53,530 nt of DNA, taken from Cryobacterium frigoriphilum. GTDB taxonomy: Bacteria; Actinomycetota; Actinomycetes; Actinomycetales; Microbacteriaceae. The notes beneath the pieces are model-generated. The model was given only the letters and a program-made list of their open reading frames with translations, was not told where the DNA came from and did not search any database. The DNA lies in contig NZ_SOHE01000037.1 in assembly GCF_004403305.1 (NCBI RefSeq), positions 331-53,860 on the forward strand, read 5' to 3'. The position numbers and the translations under genes were made by a program. The first letter of the stretch is position 1, and every line of letters starts with the position of its first letter. Positions 39,795 through 50,721 of the stretch are shown here, piece after piece.

Positions 39795-39823
39795 CGGATC
39801 CATCGAAAAGGGAAGGGGTAGAG

Positions 39824-40255
39824 ATGTTCCTCGGGACCTACGCCCCCAAGCTCGATGAAAAAGGCCGCATCATCCTCCCCGCGAAATTTCGTGAAGAACT
39901 TTCCACGGGTGTCGTCATGACCCGCGGCCAGGAGAACTGCATCTACGTCTTCAGCACCCGCGAGTTCGAGGAGCTGCACGACAAGATTCGCCAGGCCCCG
40001 GTGACGAGCAAGCAGGCGCGGGACTACCTGCGGGTATTCCTGTCCGGCGCGAGTTCGGAAACACCCGACAAACAAAATCGGGTGACCATTCCCGCCAACC
40101 TCCGTACCTATGCGGGCCTCGACCGGGAGCTCACCGTCATCGGTGCCGGCAGCCGCGTCGAAATCTGGGATAGCGAGGCCTGGAGCACCTACCTGGCCGA
40201 GCAGGAGATCTCATTCGCCAACACGACGGAGGAGGTGATTCCGGGACTCTTCTAG
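39824..40255 (+). CDS. mraZ: Transcriptional regulator MraZ
   Basis: A 143-residue protein with two SpoVT/AbrB-like MraZ domains: [20 protein letters not shown] and [19 protein letters not shown]. It is the first gene of the dcw cluster, forms ring-shaped oligomers and binds the repeats before its own gene. AAGGGG lies about 10 nt before the ATG. The rsmH gene follows after 100 nt. Confidence 0.97.
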   Translation: MFLGTYAPKLDEKGRIILPAKFREELSTGVVMTRGQENCIYVFSTREFEELHDKIRQAPVTSKQARDYLRVFLSGASSETPDKQNRVTIPANLRTYAGLDRELTVIGAGSRVEIWDSEAWSTYLAEQEISFANTTEEVIPGLF

Positions 40256-40355
40256 CCCCTGGACCCTGACTCCCAGCCGTTCTTCCCCTGACACACTTCC
40301 CCGGTGCCAGGTTGGGAATGGATGGGAATCAGGACCGAGGGTCTGGCCCGGCATT

Positions 40356-41336
40356 ATGACAACCAACAACAGCCCCAGCAACAGCCCGCTCAGCGGTATC
40401 CACACCCCCGTCATGCTCGAACGATGCATCGAGCTGCTGGCCCCGGCCCTCAGTGCGCCCGGCGCGGTACTGGTCGACGCGACGCTCGGCATGGCCGGCC
40501 ACGCCGAGGCCTTTCTGCAGCGATTCCCCGAGCTGACGCTCGTCGGACTCGACCGCGACACCGACGCCCTCGCCATCGCGGGGGAGCGGCTCGCTCCCTT
40601 TCACGACCGCATCCACCTCGTGCACACCGTGTACGACGGCATCGGCGAGGCCCTGGCCGGACTCGGCATTCCCGAGGTGGCCGGCGTGCTCTTCGACCTC
40701 GGTGTGTCGTCGCTGCAGATCGACCGCGTCGACCGCGGTTTCTCGTACTCCAAAGACGCCCCACTCGACATGCGCATGGACAACACCCAGGACTTCACCG
40801 CCGAGCGCATCCTCGCCGAGTACAGCGAGGCCGACCTGAGGCGCATCTTCCGCGACTACGGCGAAGAGAAGCTCGCCGCCCGGTACGCCAAGGCCATTGT
40901 CGAGTCCCGTGACGCGACGCCGTTCGTGCGTTCCGGCCGACTCGTCGAGGTCATCACGGCCGCGACGCCGGTGGCCGTGCAGCGCATGGGACATCCCGCC
41001 AAGCGCGTCTTCCAGGCTCTGCGCATCGAGGTCAACCAAGAGCTCGCCGTGCTCGAACGCGCCATACCGGCCGCTCTCGAGAGCGTCGCCGTCGGCGGCC
41101 GCATCGTCGTCATGGCCTACCAGTCCTTGGAAGACCGGCTCGTCAAGCGCGCACTCGCCGCCGCATCCGGTTCGACAGCACCGGCCGGGCTGCCGGTCGA
41201 ACTGCCCGAACACAAACCCGTCTTCACCCTCCTCATTCGCGGCGCCGAACTGGCATCCGAGGATGAAAAAGCCGAGAACCCCCGTGCTACCCCGGTGCGA
41301 CTGCGCGCCGCCGAACGACTGAGGAGGGCCGAATGA
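40356..41336 (+). CDS. rsmH: 16S rRNA (cytosine1402-N4)-methyltransferase RsmH
   Basis: A 326-residue SAM-dependent methyltransferase. [15 protein letters not shown], then the SAM motif [33 protein letters not shown], and the [19 protein letters not shown] signature. It methylates C1402 in the ribosomal P site. Its TGA overlaps the ATG of the ftsL-like gene by 4 nt. Confidence 0.96.
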   Translation: MTTNNSPSNSPLSGIHTPVMLERCIELLAPALSAPGAVLVDATLGMAGHAEAFLQRFPELTLVGLDRDTDALAIAGERLAPFHDRIHLVHTVYDGIGEALAGLGIPEVAGVLFDLGVSSLQIDRVDRGFSYSKDAPLDMRMDNTQDFTAERILAEYSEADLRRIFRDYGEEKLAARYAKAIVESRDATPFVRSGRLVEVITAATPVAVQRMGHPAKRVFQALRIEVNQELAVLERAIPAALESVAVGGRIVVMAYQSLEDRLVKRALAAASGSTAPAGLPVELPEHKPVFTLLIRGAELASEDEKAENPRATPVRLRAAERLRRAE

Positions 41337-41914
41337 GCGACAATCTTGCACGCGTTCGACCGAGTTTCACCCCGAACCCGGCCACGACGCCGACCGAGCG
41401 CCGACTCGAAATCGTGGCACCGGCGCCCGTCCACCGCAAACGACCGCGCATCACCTACGCGATCACCGCGACCGCCGGGGTCGCGGCAATCGTCGTGGCC
41501 CAGCTGCTCTTGAGCGTCGGCATCTCCCAGGGTGCCTACGAGATCTCAACCCTCCGCAGCGATCAGGTCGAACTCGGCCGCACCGCAGAGAGCGTGAGCC
41601 AGGACCTCGTTCGGCTGTCCTCCCCGCAGAGCCTGGCCTCCAACGCGGAGTCCCTCGGCATGGTCAGCAACTCCAACCCGGTCTACCTGCGTCTCACCGA
41701 CGGCGCCGTCCTCGGCGCTCCCAGCTCGGCCCTCGGGTCGCAGGGCGGCTCGGCGAGCCTGGTCCCCAACTCGCTGCTGGCCGATTCCGCCGTTCTCACC
41801 CAAATTGACGACGCGTCGCTCGGCACTGCCGAGGTTGGCGCGGCTACTGTTGCAGTCACACCCACCCCCGCGGTTCCGATCAAAAGCGGATTGCCCTCGC
41901 CCGCCACCCGATAA
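41333..41914 (+). CDS. ftsL: FtsL-like single-pass division protein
   Basis: A 193-residue bitopic protein: basic cytoplasmic N-terminus, one helix ([20 protein letters not shown], about 40-62), a short coiled-coil-like stretch ([20 protein letters not shown]) and a low-complexity extracellular tail. Position between rsmH and ftsI identifies it as FtsL, which bridges the FtsQ-FtsB complex and FtsW-FtsI. Sequence conservation is low, as is usual for FtsL, so the name rests on location and topology. Confidence 0.82.
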   Translation: MSDNLARVRPSFTPNPATTPTERRLEIVAPAPVHRKRPRITYAITATAGVAAIVVAQLLLSVGISQGAYEISTLRSDQVELGRTAESVSQDLVRLSSPQSLASNAESLGMVSNSNPVYLRLTDGAVLGAPSSALGSQGGSASLVPNSLLADSAVLTQIDDASLGTAEVGAATVAVTPTPAVPIKSGLPSPATR

Positions 41915-41947
41915 ACCCGCGGCTTGCGCCGCAGTAAGGATTTACCC

Positions 41948-43759
41948 GTGCCGAGGAATAAAGGGCCGCGTCTGCCCGGAACGAATCGGCGCGGCAACTC
42001 CAGCCGGCGTCGCGTCGCAGTCACCGTCGTCGTACTGTTCGCGGTCGTCGCCGTCTTCGTGGTCAAGCTCGTCGACATCCAGGTGGTGCGAGCGGATGCC
42101 CTCACCGCCGATTCCGTCGGCAACCGGTCCGTGGGCCAAACCGTCTATGGTTCCCGCGGCGAGATCCTCGATGCCAACGGTGTCGTGCTGGCCGGTTCGG
42201 TCATGCGCTACGACGTGACTGCGTCGCCCAAGAACGCCAACGTCTTCGAGCGAACGGTCGACGGCGTGGAGGTCGAGGTGACGGTCGCGGAGGCCGCCGC
42301 CGAGCTTGGAGCCATCACCGGGCAGACCGGCCCCGACATCGAAGCCATGCTCGACGCGGCGCTGGCCGACAATCCCGAGTCGGACTTCGCCTATCTGACC
42401 CGCGCCGTCGATGTCGACGCGCTGCGCGCCATCAACGAACTCAATATCCCCTGGATCTACCCGCGCACCAATCCGAGCCGGGTCTATCCGAACGGTGCCG
42501 TGGCCGGCAACCTCGTCGGCTTCGTGTCCTCAGAGGGCAACGCCCAGGCGGGCCTGGAACTCGGCGAAGACTCCTGCCTCGCAAGCGTCGACGGCACCGA
42601 AACCTACGAAAAGGGCGCCGACGGGGTGCGAATCCCCGGCAGCAGCGTCACGACCACCGAGGCCGTCGACGGCGGCGACATCGTGACCACGATCGATTCC
42701 GACCTGCAGTGGTTCGTGCAGCAGGCCCTCGCCGAGCAGGCCCAGGCCACCGGCGCGGCCTGGGGGACAGTCGTCGTTCAGGAGGCCAAGACCGGCAAGC
42801 TCGTCGCCGTGGCCGACTACCCGAGCGTCGACCCCAACAACGTGGGCGGCACCGAAGACCCGCAAAACCGAGGTTCCCGTGCCTTCACGGCCTCCTTCGA
42901 ACCCGGATCGACCTTCAAATCGCTGACCGCGGCATCCGTGCTCGATTCGGGCAAGGCGACCGTGAACAGCGGGATCGTCGCCCCCTACCAGTACCTGCCG
43001 GCCAACGGCGCCGATATCACCGACAGCCACGGGCATGGCGACGACAAACTGACCATGACCGGGGTGCTGATCGACTCCTCGAACACGGGCATGTCCAAGT
43101 TCGGCGAACTGCTCTCGAGCGAAGAGCGCTACAACTACATGAAGAAGTTCGGGGTGGGTACGGCCACCGAAGCCGGTTTCCCCGCTCAGGACTCCGGTAT
43201 TCTGCGCGACTCGCAGAACTGGGACAGCCAGACCCAGTACGCCACCATGTTCGGCCAGGGGCTCACCACCACCGCCCTGCAGATTTCCAGCATCTACCAG
43301 ACCATCGCTAATGGCGGCGTGCGCATGCCCGTGCAGCTGATCGAGGGCTGCCGGCAGGCCGATGGCACCCTCACCGACCAGCCGAGCGCCACCGGAAGCC
43401 AGGTCATCTCGCAGTCCGCTGCGCGCGACACCGCAGACATCCTCGAGATGGTGTACCAGAACAGCTGGGTCAAGAAGATCTGGGAAATCCCCGGCTACCG
43501 GGTCGCTGCCAAGACCGGCACCGCGCAGATGCCCGACGGCAACGGCGGATACTCCGACGGGTACCTGGTGTCAGTGTCGGGTTTCGCTCCGGCCGACGAC
43601 CCCGAGTACGTCGTGTCGGTCAGTCTTGCCGACCCTGTTAATATGAATACGTCTGCCGCTCCGGCCCCGATTTTTCAGAAGGTCATGAGTCAGGCGCTCA
43701 AGAAGTACCGGGCGGTTCCTTCCGGCGCACCCGCGCCCGACCTCCCCGCCACCTGGTAA
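41948..43759 (+). CDS. ftsI: Septal peptidoglycan transpeptidase FtsI (PBP3)
   Basis: A class B penicillin-binding protein of about 603 residues. Cytoplasmic basic tail, helix RRVAVTVVVLFAVVAVFVVK, dimerisation/pedestal domain, then the transpeptidase with SxxK in EPGSTFKSLTAASVL, SxN in SSNTGM and KTGTAQ in VAAKTGTAQMPDG. It crosslinks septal peptidoglycan with FtsW. GTG at 41948 follows AAGGA by about 7 nt; the frame is open 8 codons earlier. A 76-nt AT-rich gap with direct repeats separates it from murE. Confidence 0.95.
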   Translation: MPRNKGPRLPGTNRRGNSSRRRVAVTVVVLFAVVAVFVVKLVDIQVVRADALTADSVGNRSVGQTVYGSRGEILDANGVVLAGSVMRYDVTASPKNANVFERTVDGVEVEVTVAEAAAELGAITGQTGPDIEAMLDAALADNPESDFAYLTRAVDVDALRAINELNIPWIYPRTNPSRVYPNGAVAGNLVGFVSSEGNAQAGLELGEDSCLASVDGTETYEKGADGVRIPGSSVTTTEAVDGGDIVTTIDSDLQWFVQQALAEQAQATGAAWGTVVVQEAKTGKLVAVADYPSVDPNNVGGTEDPQNRGSRAFTASFEPGSTFKSLTAASVLDSGKATVNSGIVAPYQYLPANGADITDSHGHGDDKLTMTGVLIDSSNTGMSKFGELLSSEERYNYMKKFGVGTATEAGFPAQDSGILRDSQNWDSQTQYATMFGQGLTTTALQISSIYQTIANGGVRMPVQLIEGCRQADGTLTDQPSATGSQVISQSAARDTADILEMVYQNSWVKKIWEIPGYRVAAKTGTAQMPDGNGGYSDGYLVSVSGFAPADDPEYVVSVSLADPVNMNTSAAPAPIFQKVMSQALKKYRAVPSGAPAPDLPATW

Positions 43760-43763
43760 AAAG

Positions 43764-43818
43764 TGTGTTCGTTAGAAGTGTGTGCTCGATGTGTTCGTTA
43801 GAAAGTGCTGGTTATAAC
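43764..43818 (+). promoter_or_regulatory. AT-rich direct repeats and -10 box before murE
   Basis: TGTGTTCGTTAGAA occurs at 43764-43777 and 43790-43803, a perfect 14-bp direct repeat spaced by 26 bp. TATAAC (43813-43818) follows and resembles a -10 box; murE starts 17 nt later without a Shine-Dalgarno sequence. The stretch is much richer in A and T than the rest of the cluster. An internal promoter with a regulator site is likely. Confidence 0.5.
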
Positions 43819-43835
43819 AAAGTGTTGATAAAACC

Positions 43836-45404
43836 ATGAGCCCCGTGACTCCCCAGGTGCCCTCGGCTCCCTCGGCCCTTCGCCCCCAGCACCCCGTTTC
43901 GCGGGGCCTGCAGGGATTGGTAGACCAGTTTGCCCTCAGCCTGCGCAGCGGTGGCTCCCTCGACACGGTGTTCGTCAGCGGCGTGAGTCTCAGCACCGGC
44001 GCCGTACAGCCCGGTGACCTCTATGTGGGCGTTCCCGGCCGCAACAGTCACGGCGCCGCCTACGCCGTGAAGGCCCGCGAGGCCGGCGCCGTCGCCATCC
44101 TGACCGATGAAGCCGGCGCCCTCATCGCGGCCGGCAGCGGACTGCCCGTACTCGTGACACCGGATGCCCGCGCCGCTCTCGGCGCGGTCGCCGCGTGGAT
44201 CTACGGCACGGCCGACAACCCCGCGACGCTGTTCGCGGTGACCGGCACGAACGGCAAGACGAGCGTCGTCTACCTGCTCTTCGCCGTGCTCACGCAGCTC
44301 GGAGTGACGAGCGGACTCACCTCGACCGCCGAGCGTCGCATCGGCGATCTCGCCGTGACAAGCTCTCTCACCACCCCGGAGGCGAGTGAACTGCACGCCC
44401 TCCTGGCCCGCATGAACGAGGCCAAGGTCACGGCGGTCGGCATCGAGGTCTCCGCCCAGGCGCTCAGCCGGTTCCGGGTTGACGGCTTGGTCTTCGACAT
44501 TGCCGGGTTCACGAACCTCAGCCACGACCACCTCGACGACTACGCGAGCCTCGACGAGTACTTCGCCGCGAAGCTCGAACTGTTCCAGCCCCACCGCTCC
44601 CGGCGCGGTGTGGTCACCGTCGATTCGGACTGGGGCCGCCGCATCGTGCTCGAGGCAGGCATCCCGCTGACGACGATCAGCAACCAGCCCGAGATTCCAG
44701 CCGACTGGCACATGAACGTCGTGGGCGCGAGTGCCGTGCACACCGAATTCGTGCTCGAGGGCCCGGGCGGTGCCCGGTTGCAGACCCGGGTGCCGCTGCT
44801 CGGGTGGTTCATGGCCGCCAACGCGGCCCTCGCCATCGTGATGCTCGTCGAATCCGGCGTGGCGCTCAGTGAGATCGACGCGTGCCTCAGCCGAGACGGC
44901 GGCATCGACGCCTACATCCCGGGGCGCGCCGAGCGTATCTCCGGCGACACCGGACCGCTCGTGATCATCGACTACGGGCACAGCCCCGACGCCTTCCTGA
45001 ACACCTTGGCAGCCCTGCGCCCCTTCACGACCGGCCGTCTGATCATGGTCTTCGGCGCCGACGGCGACCGCGACACCACCAAGCGTGACGATATGGGCGC
45101 GATCGCTGCCCGCGGCGCCGACGTGGTCGTCATCACCGACTTTCACCCCCGCTTCGAAGACCCGGCCGCCATTCGCGCGACCCTGCTCGCGGCGGCCCGC
45201 GCGGCGAACCCTGCGGGGGAGCTGCACGAGGTTCCCAACCCCCGGGCGGCATTCCGCACGGCGCTGTCCCTCGCGACCGAGGGCGACACGATCCTGTACG
45301 CGGGGCCGGGTCACGAGGAGTATCACGAGGTTGCCGGTGTCAAGATTCCCTACTCAGCGCGGGACGACTCCCGCGAAGCCCTGCGCGAAGCCGGGTGGTT
45401 GTAA
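43836..45404 (+). CDS. murE: UDP-MurNAc-tripeptide synthetase MurE, non-DAP type
   Basis: A 522-residue Mur ligase. ATP site [18 protein letters not shown], central STAERRIGDLAVTSSLTTPE and LSHDHLDDY, C-terminal GADGDRDTTKRDDMG and GHEEYHEVAGVKIPYSARD. The residue-3 selection motif, DNPR in meso-diaminopimelate enzymes, reads FHPR here (ITDFHPRFEDP). It therefore adds another amino acid to UDP-MurNAc-L-Ala-D-Glu; in Microbacteriaceae position 3 can be lysine, ornithine, diaminobutyrate or homoserine. It is separated from ftsI by a possible promoter, and murF follows with no gap. Confidence 0.94.
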   Translation: MSPVTPQVPSAPSALRPQHPVSRGLQGLVDQFALSLRSGGSLDTVFVSGVSLSTGAVQPGDLYVGVPGRNSHGAAYAVKAREAGAVAILTDEAGALIAAGSGLPVLVTPDARAALGAVAAWIYGTADNPATLFAVTGTNGKTSVVYLLFAVLTQLGVTSGLTSTAERRIGDLAVTSSLTTPEASELHALLARMNEAKVTAVGIEVSAQALSRFRVDGLVFDIAGFTNLSHDHLDDYASLDEYFAAKLELFQPHRSRRGVVTVDSDWGRRIVLEAGIPLTTISNQPEIPADWHMNVVGASAVHTEFVLEGPGGARLQTRVPLLGWFMAANAALAIVMLVESGVALSEIDACLSRDGGIDAYIPGRAERISGDTGPLVIIDYGHSPDAFLNTLAALRPFTTGRLIMVFGADGDRDTTKRDDMGAIAARGADVVVITDFHPRFEDPAAIRATLLAAARAANPAGELHEVPNPRAAFRTALSLATEGDTILYAGPGHEEYHEVAGVKIPYSARDDSREALREAGWL

Positions 45405-46826
45405 GTGATCGCGCTCACGCTCGACCAGATCGCCGCCGCCACCTCCGGTGTGCTGCACGGCTTCCCCGTGGCAGCCGCCGCATCGGCGGGTGACCTCGTG
45501 GTCTCGGGCTCGGTACAGACCGATTCCCGACTCGTCACGCCCGGCTCGATCTTTGTCGCCAAGCCGGGCGCCGAGACCGACGGGCACCTGTTCGCCCCCA
45601 GCGCGGTCGATCAGGGCGCGGCCGTGCTGATCGTCGAGCACGCGCTCGACCTCCCGGTACCCCAGATCGTCGTTGCTGACGCCGTGCTCGCCCTCGGCGC
45701 TCTCGCCGCCCACGTCGTGGCCGAGGTTCGGGCACGCGGGCGTCTGAAGGTCATCGGGGTGACCGGTTCAAACGGCAAGACCACCACGAAAAACCTGCTC
45801 CGCGCAATTTTTGAGGGCGTTGGTCCGACAGTCGCGCCGCGCGGCTCGTTCAATAACGAGGTCGGCGCCCCGATGACCATGCTCGAGGTTACCGACGACA
45901 CCGAATTTCTCGTCGTCGAGATGGGTGCCAACGGCCTCGGCAAGATCGCCACCCTCGTGAAGCTCGCCCGCCCCGATGTCGGAATCGTGCTCACCGTCGG
46001 GCTCGCCCACGCCGGTGAATTCGGCGGCATCGAGACGACCGTGACGGCCAAGTCCGAGATGGTCACCGAGCTCACGCCCGCGGATGTCGCGGTACTGAAC
46101 GCGGACGATCCGCGCGTCGCCGGAATGGCCGTGCTGACCCGCGGCCGCGTGCTCTGGTTCGGGCTGGCCGGTACGGCATCCGTGCGGGCCAGCGGCATCC
46201 GTGCCTCGCGCGCCGGTACGAGCTTCACCCTGCACCTGTCCGACGGCGCCGAATTCCCGGTGCACTTCAAGGTGCTCGGCGAACACCACGTCATGAACGC
46301 CCTCGCTGCGGCGGCCGCCGCGGAATCGCTCGGCGTCTCCGGGCCGGCCATCGTTGCCGCCCTCGAGTCGGTCGAGCGCGCCGAACGCTGGCGCATGGAG
46401 GTGCTCGGGGGCCGCGACGGCGTCACGATCATCAACGACGCCTACAACGCGAGCCCCGACTCGATGACCGCGGCTCTGAAAACGCTCGCCCAGATTCGCG
46501 AACCCGGCCAGCGCACCATCGCCGTGCTCGGCGAAATGGCCGAACTCGGCGCCCTGTCCGGTGAAGAACACGACCGCATCGGGCTGCTCACCGTGCGCCT
46601 GAACATCTCCCAGCAGGTGGTGGTCGGCCCCGCCGCCCGCCGCATGCACATCAGCACGATCAACGAAGGCTCCTGGGACAGCGAGTCGGCCTACGTCGAC
46701 ACGCCGGACGAAGCCTTCGCCCTGCTCTGCACCATCGTCAAACCGGGAGACACCGTACTCGTGAAATCCTCCAATTCCGCGGGCCTGCGGTTTCTCGGCG
46801 ACCGGTTGGGAGAGTTCTTCTCGTGA
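45405..46826 (+). CDS. murF: UDP-MurNAc-pentapeptide synthetase MurF
   Basis: A 473-residue Mur ligase that adds D-Ala-D-Ala. ATP site [14 protein letters not shown], the substrate loop [29 protein letters not shown] and C-terminal [22 protein letters not shown] starts directly after the murE TAA, so translation is probably coupled. It overlaps mraY by 4 nt (GTGA). Confidence 0.96.
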   Translation: MIALTLDQIAAATSGVLHGFPVAAAASAGDLVVSGSVQTDSRLVTPGSIFVAKPGAETDGHLFAPSAVDQGAAVLIVEHALDLPVPQIVVADAVLALGALAAHVVAEVRARGRLKVIGVTGSNGKTTTKNLLRAIFEGVGPTVAPRGSFNNEVGAPMTMLEVTDDTEFLVVEMGANGLGKIATLVKLARPDVGIVLTVGLAHAGEFGGIETTVTAKSEMVTELTPADVAVLNADDPRVAGMAVLTRGRVLWFGLAGTASVRASGIRASRAGTSFTLHLSDGAEFPVHFKVLGEHHVMNALAAAAAAESLGVSGPAIVAALESVERAERWRMEVLGGRDGVTIINDAYNASPDSMTAALKTLAQIREPGQRTIAVLGEMAELGALSGEEHDRIGLLTVRLNISQQVVVGPAARRMHISTINEGSWDSESAYVDTPDEAFALLCTIVKPGDTVLVKSSNSAGLRFLGDRLGEFFS

Positions 46827-47923
46827 GAGCACTGCTCATGGCCGGCGCATTCTCGCTGTGCTTCACCCTGTTCCTGACGCCGCTGTTCATCCGGCTGTTC
46901 AAGAAGCTCGGCTGGGGCCAGTTCATTCGCGACGACGGCCCCCAGAGCCACCACGCCAAGCGCGGCACCGCGACGATGGGTGGCATCATCCTCATCCTCG
47001 GCACCGTCTTGAGCTTCTTCGCCGCCAAGCTGCTCGCGGGGGAGCCGTTCACGGCAACACCGTTGCTCGTGCTGTTCATGATGGTCGGGCTCGGCCTCGT
47101 CGGCTTTCTCGACGATTTTCTGAAGACCCGCAATCAGCGCAGTCTTGGGCTCGGCGGCTGGCAGAAGATCGCCGGCCAGGTCATCGTTGCGGGTGTCTTC
47201 GCCTACCTGTCGCTGCAGTTTCCGAATCAGAACGGCCTGACGCCGGCATCCACTCATATTTCTTTCATCAGAGACACCCCGCTCGACTTCATGGCGCTCG
47301 GCGGGGTCGTGGGCATTGCCCTGTTCATCGTGTGGATCTGCCTGATCGTCGCGGCGACCTCGAACAGCGTCAACGTGACCGACGGGCTCGACGGCCTCGC
47401 GACCGGTTCATCGATCCTCGCGATCGGTTCCTTCATCGTGATCGGATTCTGGCAGTTCAACCAGTCCTGCTTCGGCGGCACCGACGCGGCGGATGCCTAT
47501 CGCTGCTACGAGATTCGTGACCCGCTCGACCTCGCGGTCGTCTCGGCCGCGATCGTCGGCGGGCTGATCGGGTTTCTCTGGTGGAACACCTCTCCGGCCA
47601 AGATCTTCCTCGGTGACACCGGGTCGCTCGCCATCGGCGGAGCCCTGGCCGCGCTGGCGATCCTGAGCCAGACCGAGCTCCTGCTGATTCTGATCGGTGG
47701 ACTCTTCGTCATCGAGGCCGGGTCCGTCATCGTGCAGCGCGCCTACTTCAAGATCACCAAGGGACAGCGCATCTTCCTGATGAGCCCGATCCACCACCAC
47801 TTCGAACTCAAGGGCTGGGCCGAGGTCACCGTGGTGGTGCGCTTCTGGATCATCGGCGGGCTGCTGGTTTCCGCCGGTGTCGGGGCGTTCTACCTCGAGT
47901 GGCTCTCCGCGGTGCCCAATTGA
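46823..47923 (+). CDS. mraY: Phospho-MurNAc-pentapeptide transferase MraY
   Basis: A 366-residue membrane enzyme with about ten helices. [58 protein letters not shown] and the [14 protein letters not shown] histidine loop are intact. It transfers phospho-MurNAc-pentapeptide to undecaprenyl phosphate, making lipid I. GTG overlaps the murF stop. MurD is next with an overlap. Confidence 0.96.
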   Translation: MRALLMAGAFSLCFTLFLTPLFIRLFKKLGWGQFIRDDGPQSHHAKRGTATMGGIILILGTVLSFFAAKLLAGEPFTATPLLVLFMMVGLGLVGFLDDFLKTRNQRSLGLGGWQKIAGQVIVAGVFAYLSLQFPNQNGLTPASTHISFIRDTPLDFMALGGVVGIALFIVWICLIVAATSNSVNVTDGLDGLATGSSILAIGSFIVIGFWQFNQSCFGGTDAADAYRCYEIRDPLDLAVVSAAIVGGLIGFLWWNTSPAKIFLGDTGSLAIGGALAALAILSQTELLLILIGGLFVIEAGSVIVQRAYFKITKGQRIFLMSPIHHHFELKGWAEVTVVVRFWIIGGLLVSAGVGAFYLEWLSAVPN

Positions 47924-49434
47924 CCGGCGTCGATCTTGAGACGCTGACCAGCTGGCGTTCCGACTGGTCGGGACTGCGCGTGGGTGTGCTCGGCCTCGGC
48001 ATGACCGGCTTTGCGGCCGCCGACACCCTGGTTGAGCTGGGTGCCAGCGTGCTCGTCGTCACGTCGCCCGTGACCCCCGCCGGCCCCGACGCCGAGCGCG
48101 CTCAATTGCTCGGCGTCATCGGTGCCGGTCTCGTGCAGGCCGACCTGAACGGCCTCGAGCCCGGTACTGCTCCGGCCGAGCTGGTCGAACACCGGCCCGA
48201 GCTGCTCATCGTGTCCCCGGGGTTTCACCCCGACCACCCGCTGCTGCTCTGGGCCGCCGCCGCCGGCGTGCCGGTTTGGGGCGATATCGAGCTGGCCTGG
48301 CGCCTGCGCGACAAGATCCTGCCCGTCGCCGAGTGGATGCTCGTGACCGGCACCAACGGCAAGACCACGACGGTACAGCTCGCCGCGACAATGCTTGCCG
48401 CGGCGGGCCACAGGGTGGCACCGTGCGGCAACATTGGCGTGCCCGTGCTCGATGCGATCCGCGACCCGCAGGGCTGGGACGTGCTCGTCGTCGAACTGTC
48501 GAGCTATCAGCTGCACCACCTGCCGCGCAGCGGGCCCGGCGCCCTGGCGCCCTGGGCGAGCGTCTGCCTCAACGTGGCCGACGATCACCTCGACTGGCAC
48601 GGGTCGGCCGAGGCCTATCGCGCCGCGAAGGCCACCGTGTACGCGAACACCCGGGTTGCCTGCATCTACAACACGGCGGATGCCGCCACCCGGCTGATGG
48701 TCGAGCAGGCCGAGGTCGCCGAGGGTGCCCGCGCCATCGGCTTCGGTCTCGGCGTTCCCGGCCCCAGCGAATTCGGCGTCGTCGAGGGAATCCTCTGCGA
48801 CCGTGCCTTTCTCGATGACCGCGCCGACCGCGCCCTCGAGCTGACGACCGTGCCCGACCTCGAACGTGCGGGTCTCGGCGCCCCGCACGTTGTGGCCGAT
48901 GTGCTCGCCGCAAGCGCCCTCGCCCGCTCGTTCGATGTGCCCCCGGCGCAGGTGCGCGCGGCGCTCGAGGGCTTCAGCCTCGACGCCCACCGCATCGCCG
49001 AGGTCGCCGAGCGCGGCGGCATCCGCTGGATCGATGATTCGAAGGCGACCAACCCGCACGCCGCCAACGCCTCACTCGCCGCGTGCGACTCGGTTGTCTG
49101 GGTCGTCGGCGGGCTGCTGAAGGGCGTCGACGTCAATGTGCTCGTCGAAAGGCACGTGACGCGCCTGCGCGGAGCCATCATCATCGGTGTGGATCGCTCG
49201 GCTCTGCGCGATGCATTCCGGCGACACGCCCCCGACCTCACCGTGTTCGAGATCGATTCGGATGACACTGAACAGGTCATGCCGCTGGCGGTACACCGGG
49301 CGGCCGAACTGGCCCAGCCCGGTGACGTGGTGCTTCTCGCCCCGGCCGCCGCGTCAATGGACCAGTTCGACAGTTATGCCCAGCGCGGCACCGCGTTTGC
49401 GCGGGCCGTGAATGATTATTTGAATGAAAGCTAG
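47920..49434 (+). CDS. murD: UDP-MurNAc-L-alanine:D-glutamate ligase MurD
   Basis: A Mur ligase of about 504 residues. An N-terminal UDP-binding Rossmann part ([20 protein letters not shown]), ATP site [41 protein letters not shown] and C-terminal [15 protein letters not shown] follow the MurD order. TTG at 47920 overlaps the mraY stop by 4 nt (TTGA), in the style of the neighbours; GTG at 47899, 7 codons upstream, is an alternative. ftsW follows. Confidence 0.94.
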   Translation: MTGVDLETLTSWRSDWSGLRVGVLGLGMTGFAAADTLVELGASVLVVTSPVTPAGPDAERAQLLGVIGAGLVQADLNGLEPGTAPAELVEHRPELLIVSPGFHPDHPLLLWAAAAGVPVWGDIELAWRLRDKILPVAEWMLVTGTNGKTTTVQLAATMLAAAGHRVAPCGNIGVPVLDAIRDPQGWDVLVVELSSYQLHHLPRSGPGALAPWASVCLNVADDHLDWHGSAEAYRAAKATVYANTRVACIYNTADAATRLMVEQAEVAEGARAIGFGLGVPGPSEFGVVEGILCDRAFLDDRADRALELTTVPDLERAGLGAPHVVADVLAASALARSFDVPPAQVRAALEGFSLDAHRIAEVAERGGIRWIDDSKATNPHAANASLAACDSVVWVVGGLLKGVDVNVLVERHVTRLRGAIIIGVDRSALRDAFRRHAPDLTVFEIDSDDTEQVMPLAVHRAAELAQPGDVVLLAPAAASMDQFDSYAQRGTAFARAVNDYLNES

Positions 49435-49446
49435 GAGGTGGGGCGG

Positions 49447-50721
49447 ATGACACGGCCGCCTCACTCGAACCCCGTCGAGACCGCACCAGACGCCGCAGAT
49501 CAAGCCGGCCACACCGCCCGCATCAGCCTTGGTCGCGTGTTCAGGGCCGAGTCCGCCAACTATTTCCTTCTGCTCGGCACGACCCTGTTCCTCGTGGCCT
49601 TTGGCCTCGTCATGGTGCTGTCCTCGTCGAGTGTCGACTCCTACCTCGCCGACATGGGTTTCTTCGGCGGCATCCTGCGCCAGGGCATGTTCGCCCTCAT
49701 CGGGGTGCCGCTCATGCTTCTGGTCAGCCGGATGCCGCTCAAGTTCTGGGAACGCATCAGCTGGCTCGCCCTGCTGGCGTCCTGCTTTCTGCAGGGCCTC
49801 GTGGTCTTCACCCCGCTCGGGTTCGAGATCGCCGGCAACACCAACTGGCTCACGCTTCCGGGTGGAATCCAGTTCCAGCCCTCGGAAGCCATCAAACTCG
49901 CCCTCGTCGTCTGGCTCGGCGTGATCCTCGCCAAGAAGCAGAACCACCTCGACGACTGGCGCCACATCTTCATTCCGGTGTTCGGGGTCGGTGGTGGAGC
50001 GGTGGGGCTCGTCATGATTGGCGGCGACCTCGGCACCGTCATCATCATGGCCGGCATTCTCTTCGGAGCCCTGTTCTACGCCGGAGTCAAGCTGAGGCTG
50101 CTCGTGATTCCGCTGCTGATCGGAGCTGCTGGCGCGGTCCTCCTCGCCCTGACCAGCGACAACCGGCTGAAACGCATCATGAGCTTCGCCGAAGACGACT
50201 GCGCGATCACCGACGGGTCCATCTCCGACGAGTGCTGGCAGCCGCTGCACGGAACCTGGGCCATGGCCAACGGCGGAATCTTCGGCGTCGGACTCGGCAA
50301 TTCCCGCGCCAAATGGTCCTGGCTTCCGGCCGCCGACAACGACTACATCTTCGCGATCGTCGGCGAAGAGCTCGGCCTGATCGGCGCCGTCGTCGTCTTG
50401 CTCATGTTCATTCTTCTGGCCTTTGCGTTTCTGCGCGTGATGCGATCGAGCCGCAGTGTTCAGGCCCGCATCACCACGGCATCCGTCATGGTCTGGATCA
50501 TCGGCCAGGCCTTCGTCAACATCGGCGTCGTGCTCGGCGTGCTGCCCGTGCTCGGGGTGCCGCTGCCGCTCATCTCGGCCGGCGGTACCGCTCTGCTCAC
50601 GACGCTCGTCGCCATTGGAGTTGTGCTCTCCTTTGCCCGCGGCGACCGCTCTGGCGACAGCCCAGCCGAGCGCGCCGCGCAGCTCGCCGCCTCCACCGCC
50701 AACGAAAAGACACCTCACTGA
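49447..50721 (+). CDS. ftsW: Lipid II polymerase FtsW (SEDS family)
   Basis: A protein of about 424 residues with about ten membrane helices. The hydrophilic N-terminus (to about residue 35) precedes YFLLLGTTLFLVAFGLVMVL and SSSSVDSYLADMG. PGGIQFQPSEAIKLALVVWL, GGDLGTVIIMAGILFGAL, the large extracellular loop with AMANGGIFGVGLGNSRAKWS, and the C-terminal PLISAGGTALLTTLVAIGVV are family landmarks. It polymerises glycan at the septum with FtsI. AGGAGG (49433-49438) lies 8 nt before ATG 49447, which fixes the start. Confidence 0.95.
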   Translation: MTRPPHSNPVETAPDAADQAGHTARISLGRVFRAESANYFLLLGTTLFLVAFGLVMVLSSSSVDSYLADMGFFGGILRQGMFALIGVPLMLLVSRMPLKFWERISWLALLASCFLQGLVVFTPLGFEIAGNTNWLTLPGGIQFQPSEAIKLALVVWLGVILAKKQNHLDDWRHIFIPVFGVGGGAVGLVMIGGDLGTVIIMAGILFGALFYAGVKLRLLVIPLLIGAAGAVLLALTSDNRLKRIMSFAEDDCAITDGSISDECWQPLHGTWAMANGGIFGVGLGNSRAKWSWLPAADNDYIFAIVGEELGLIGAVVVLLMFILLAFAFLRVMRSSRSVQARITTASVMVWIIGQAFVNIGVVLGVLPVLGVPLPLISAGGTALLTTLVAIGVVLSFARGDRSGDSPAERAAQLAASTANEKTPH

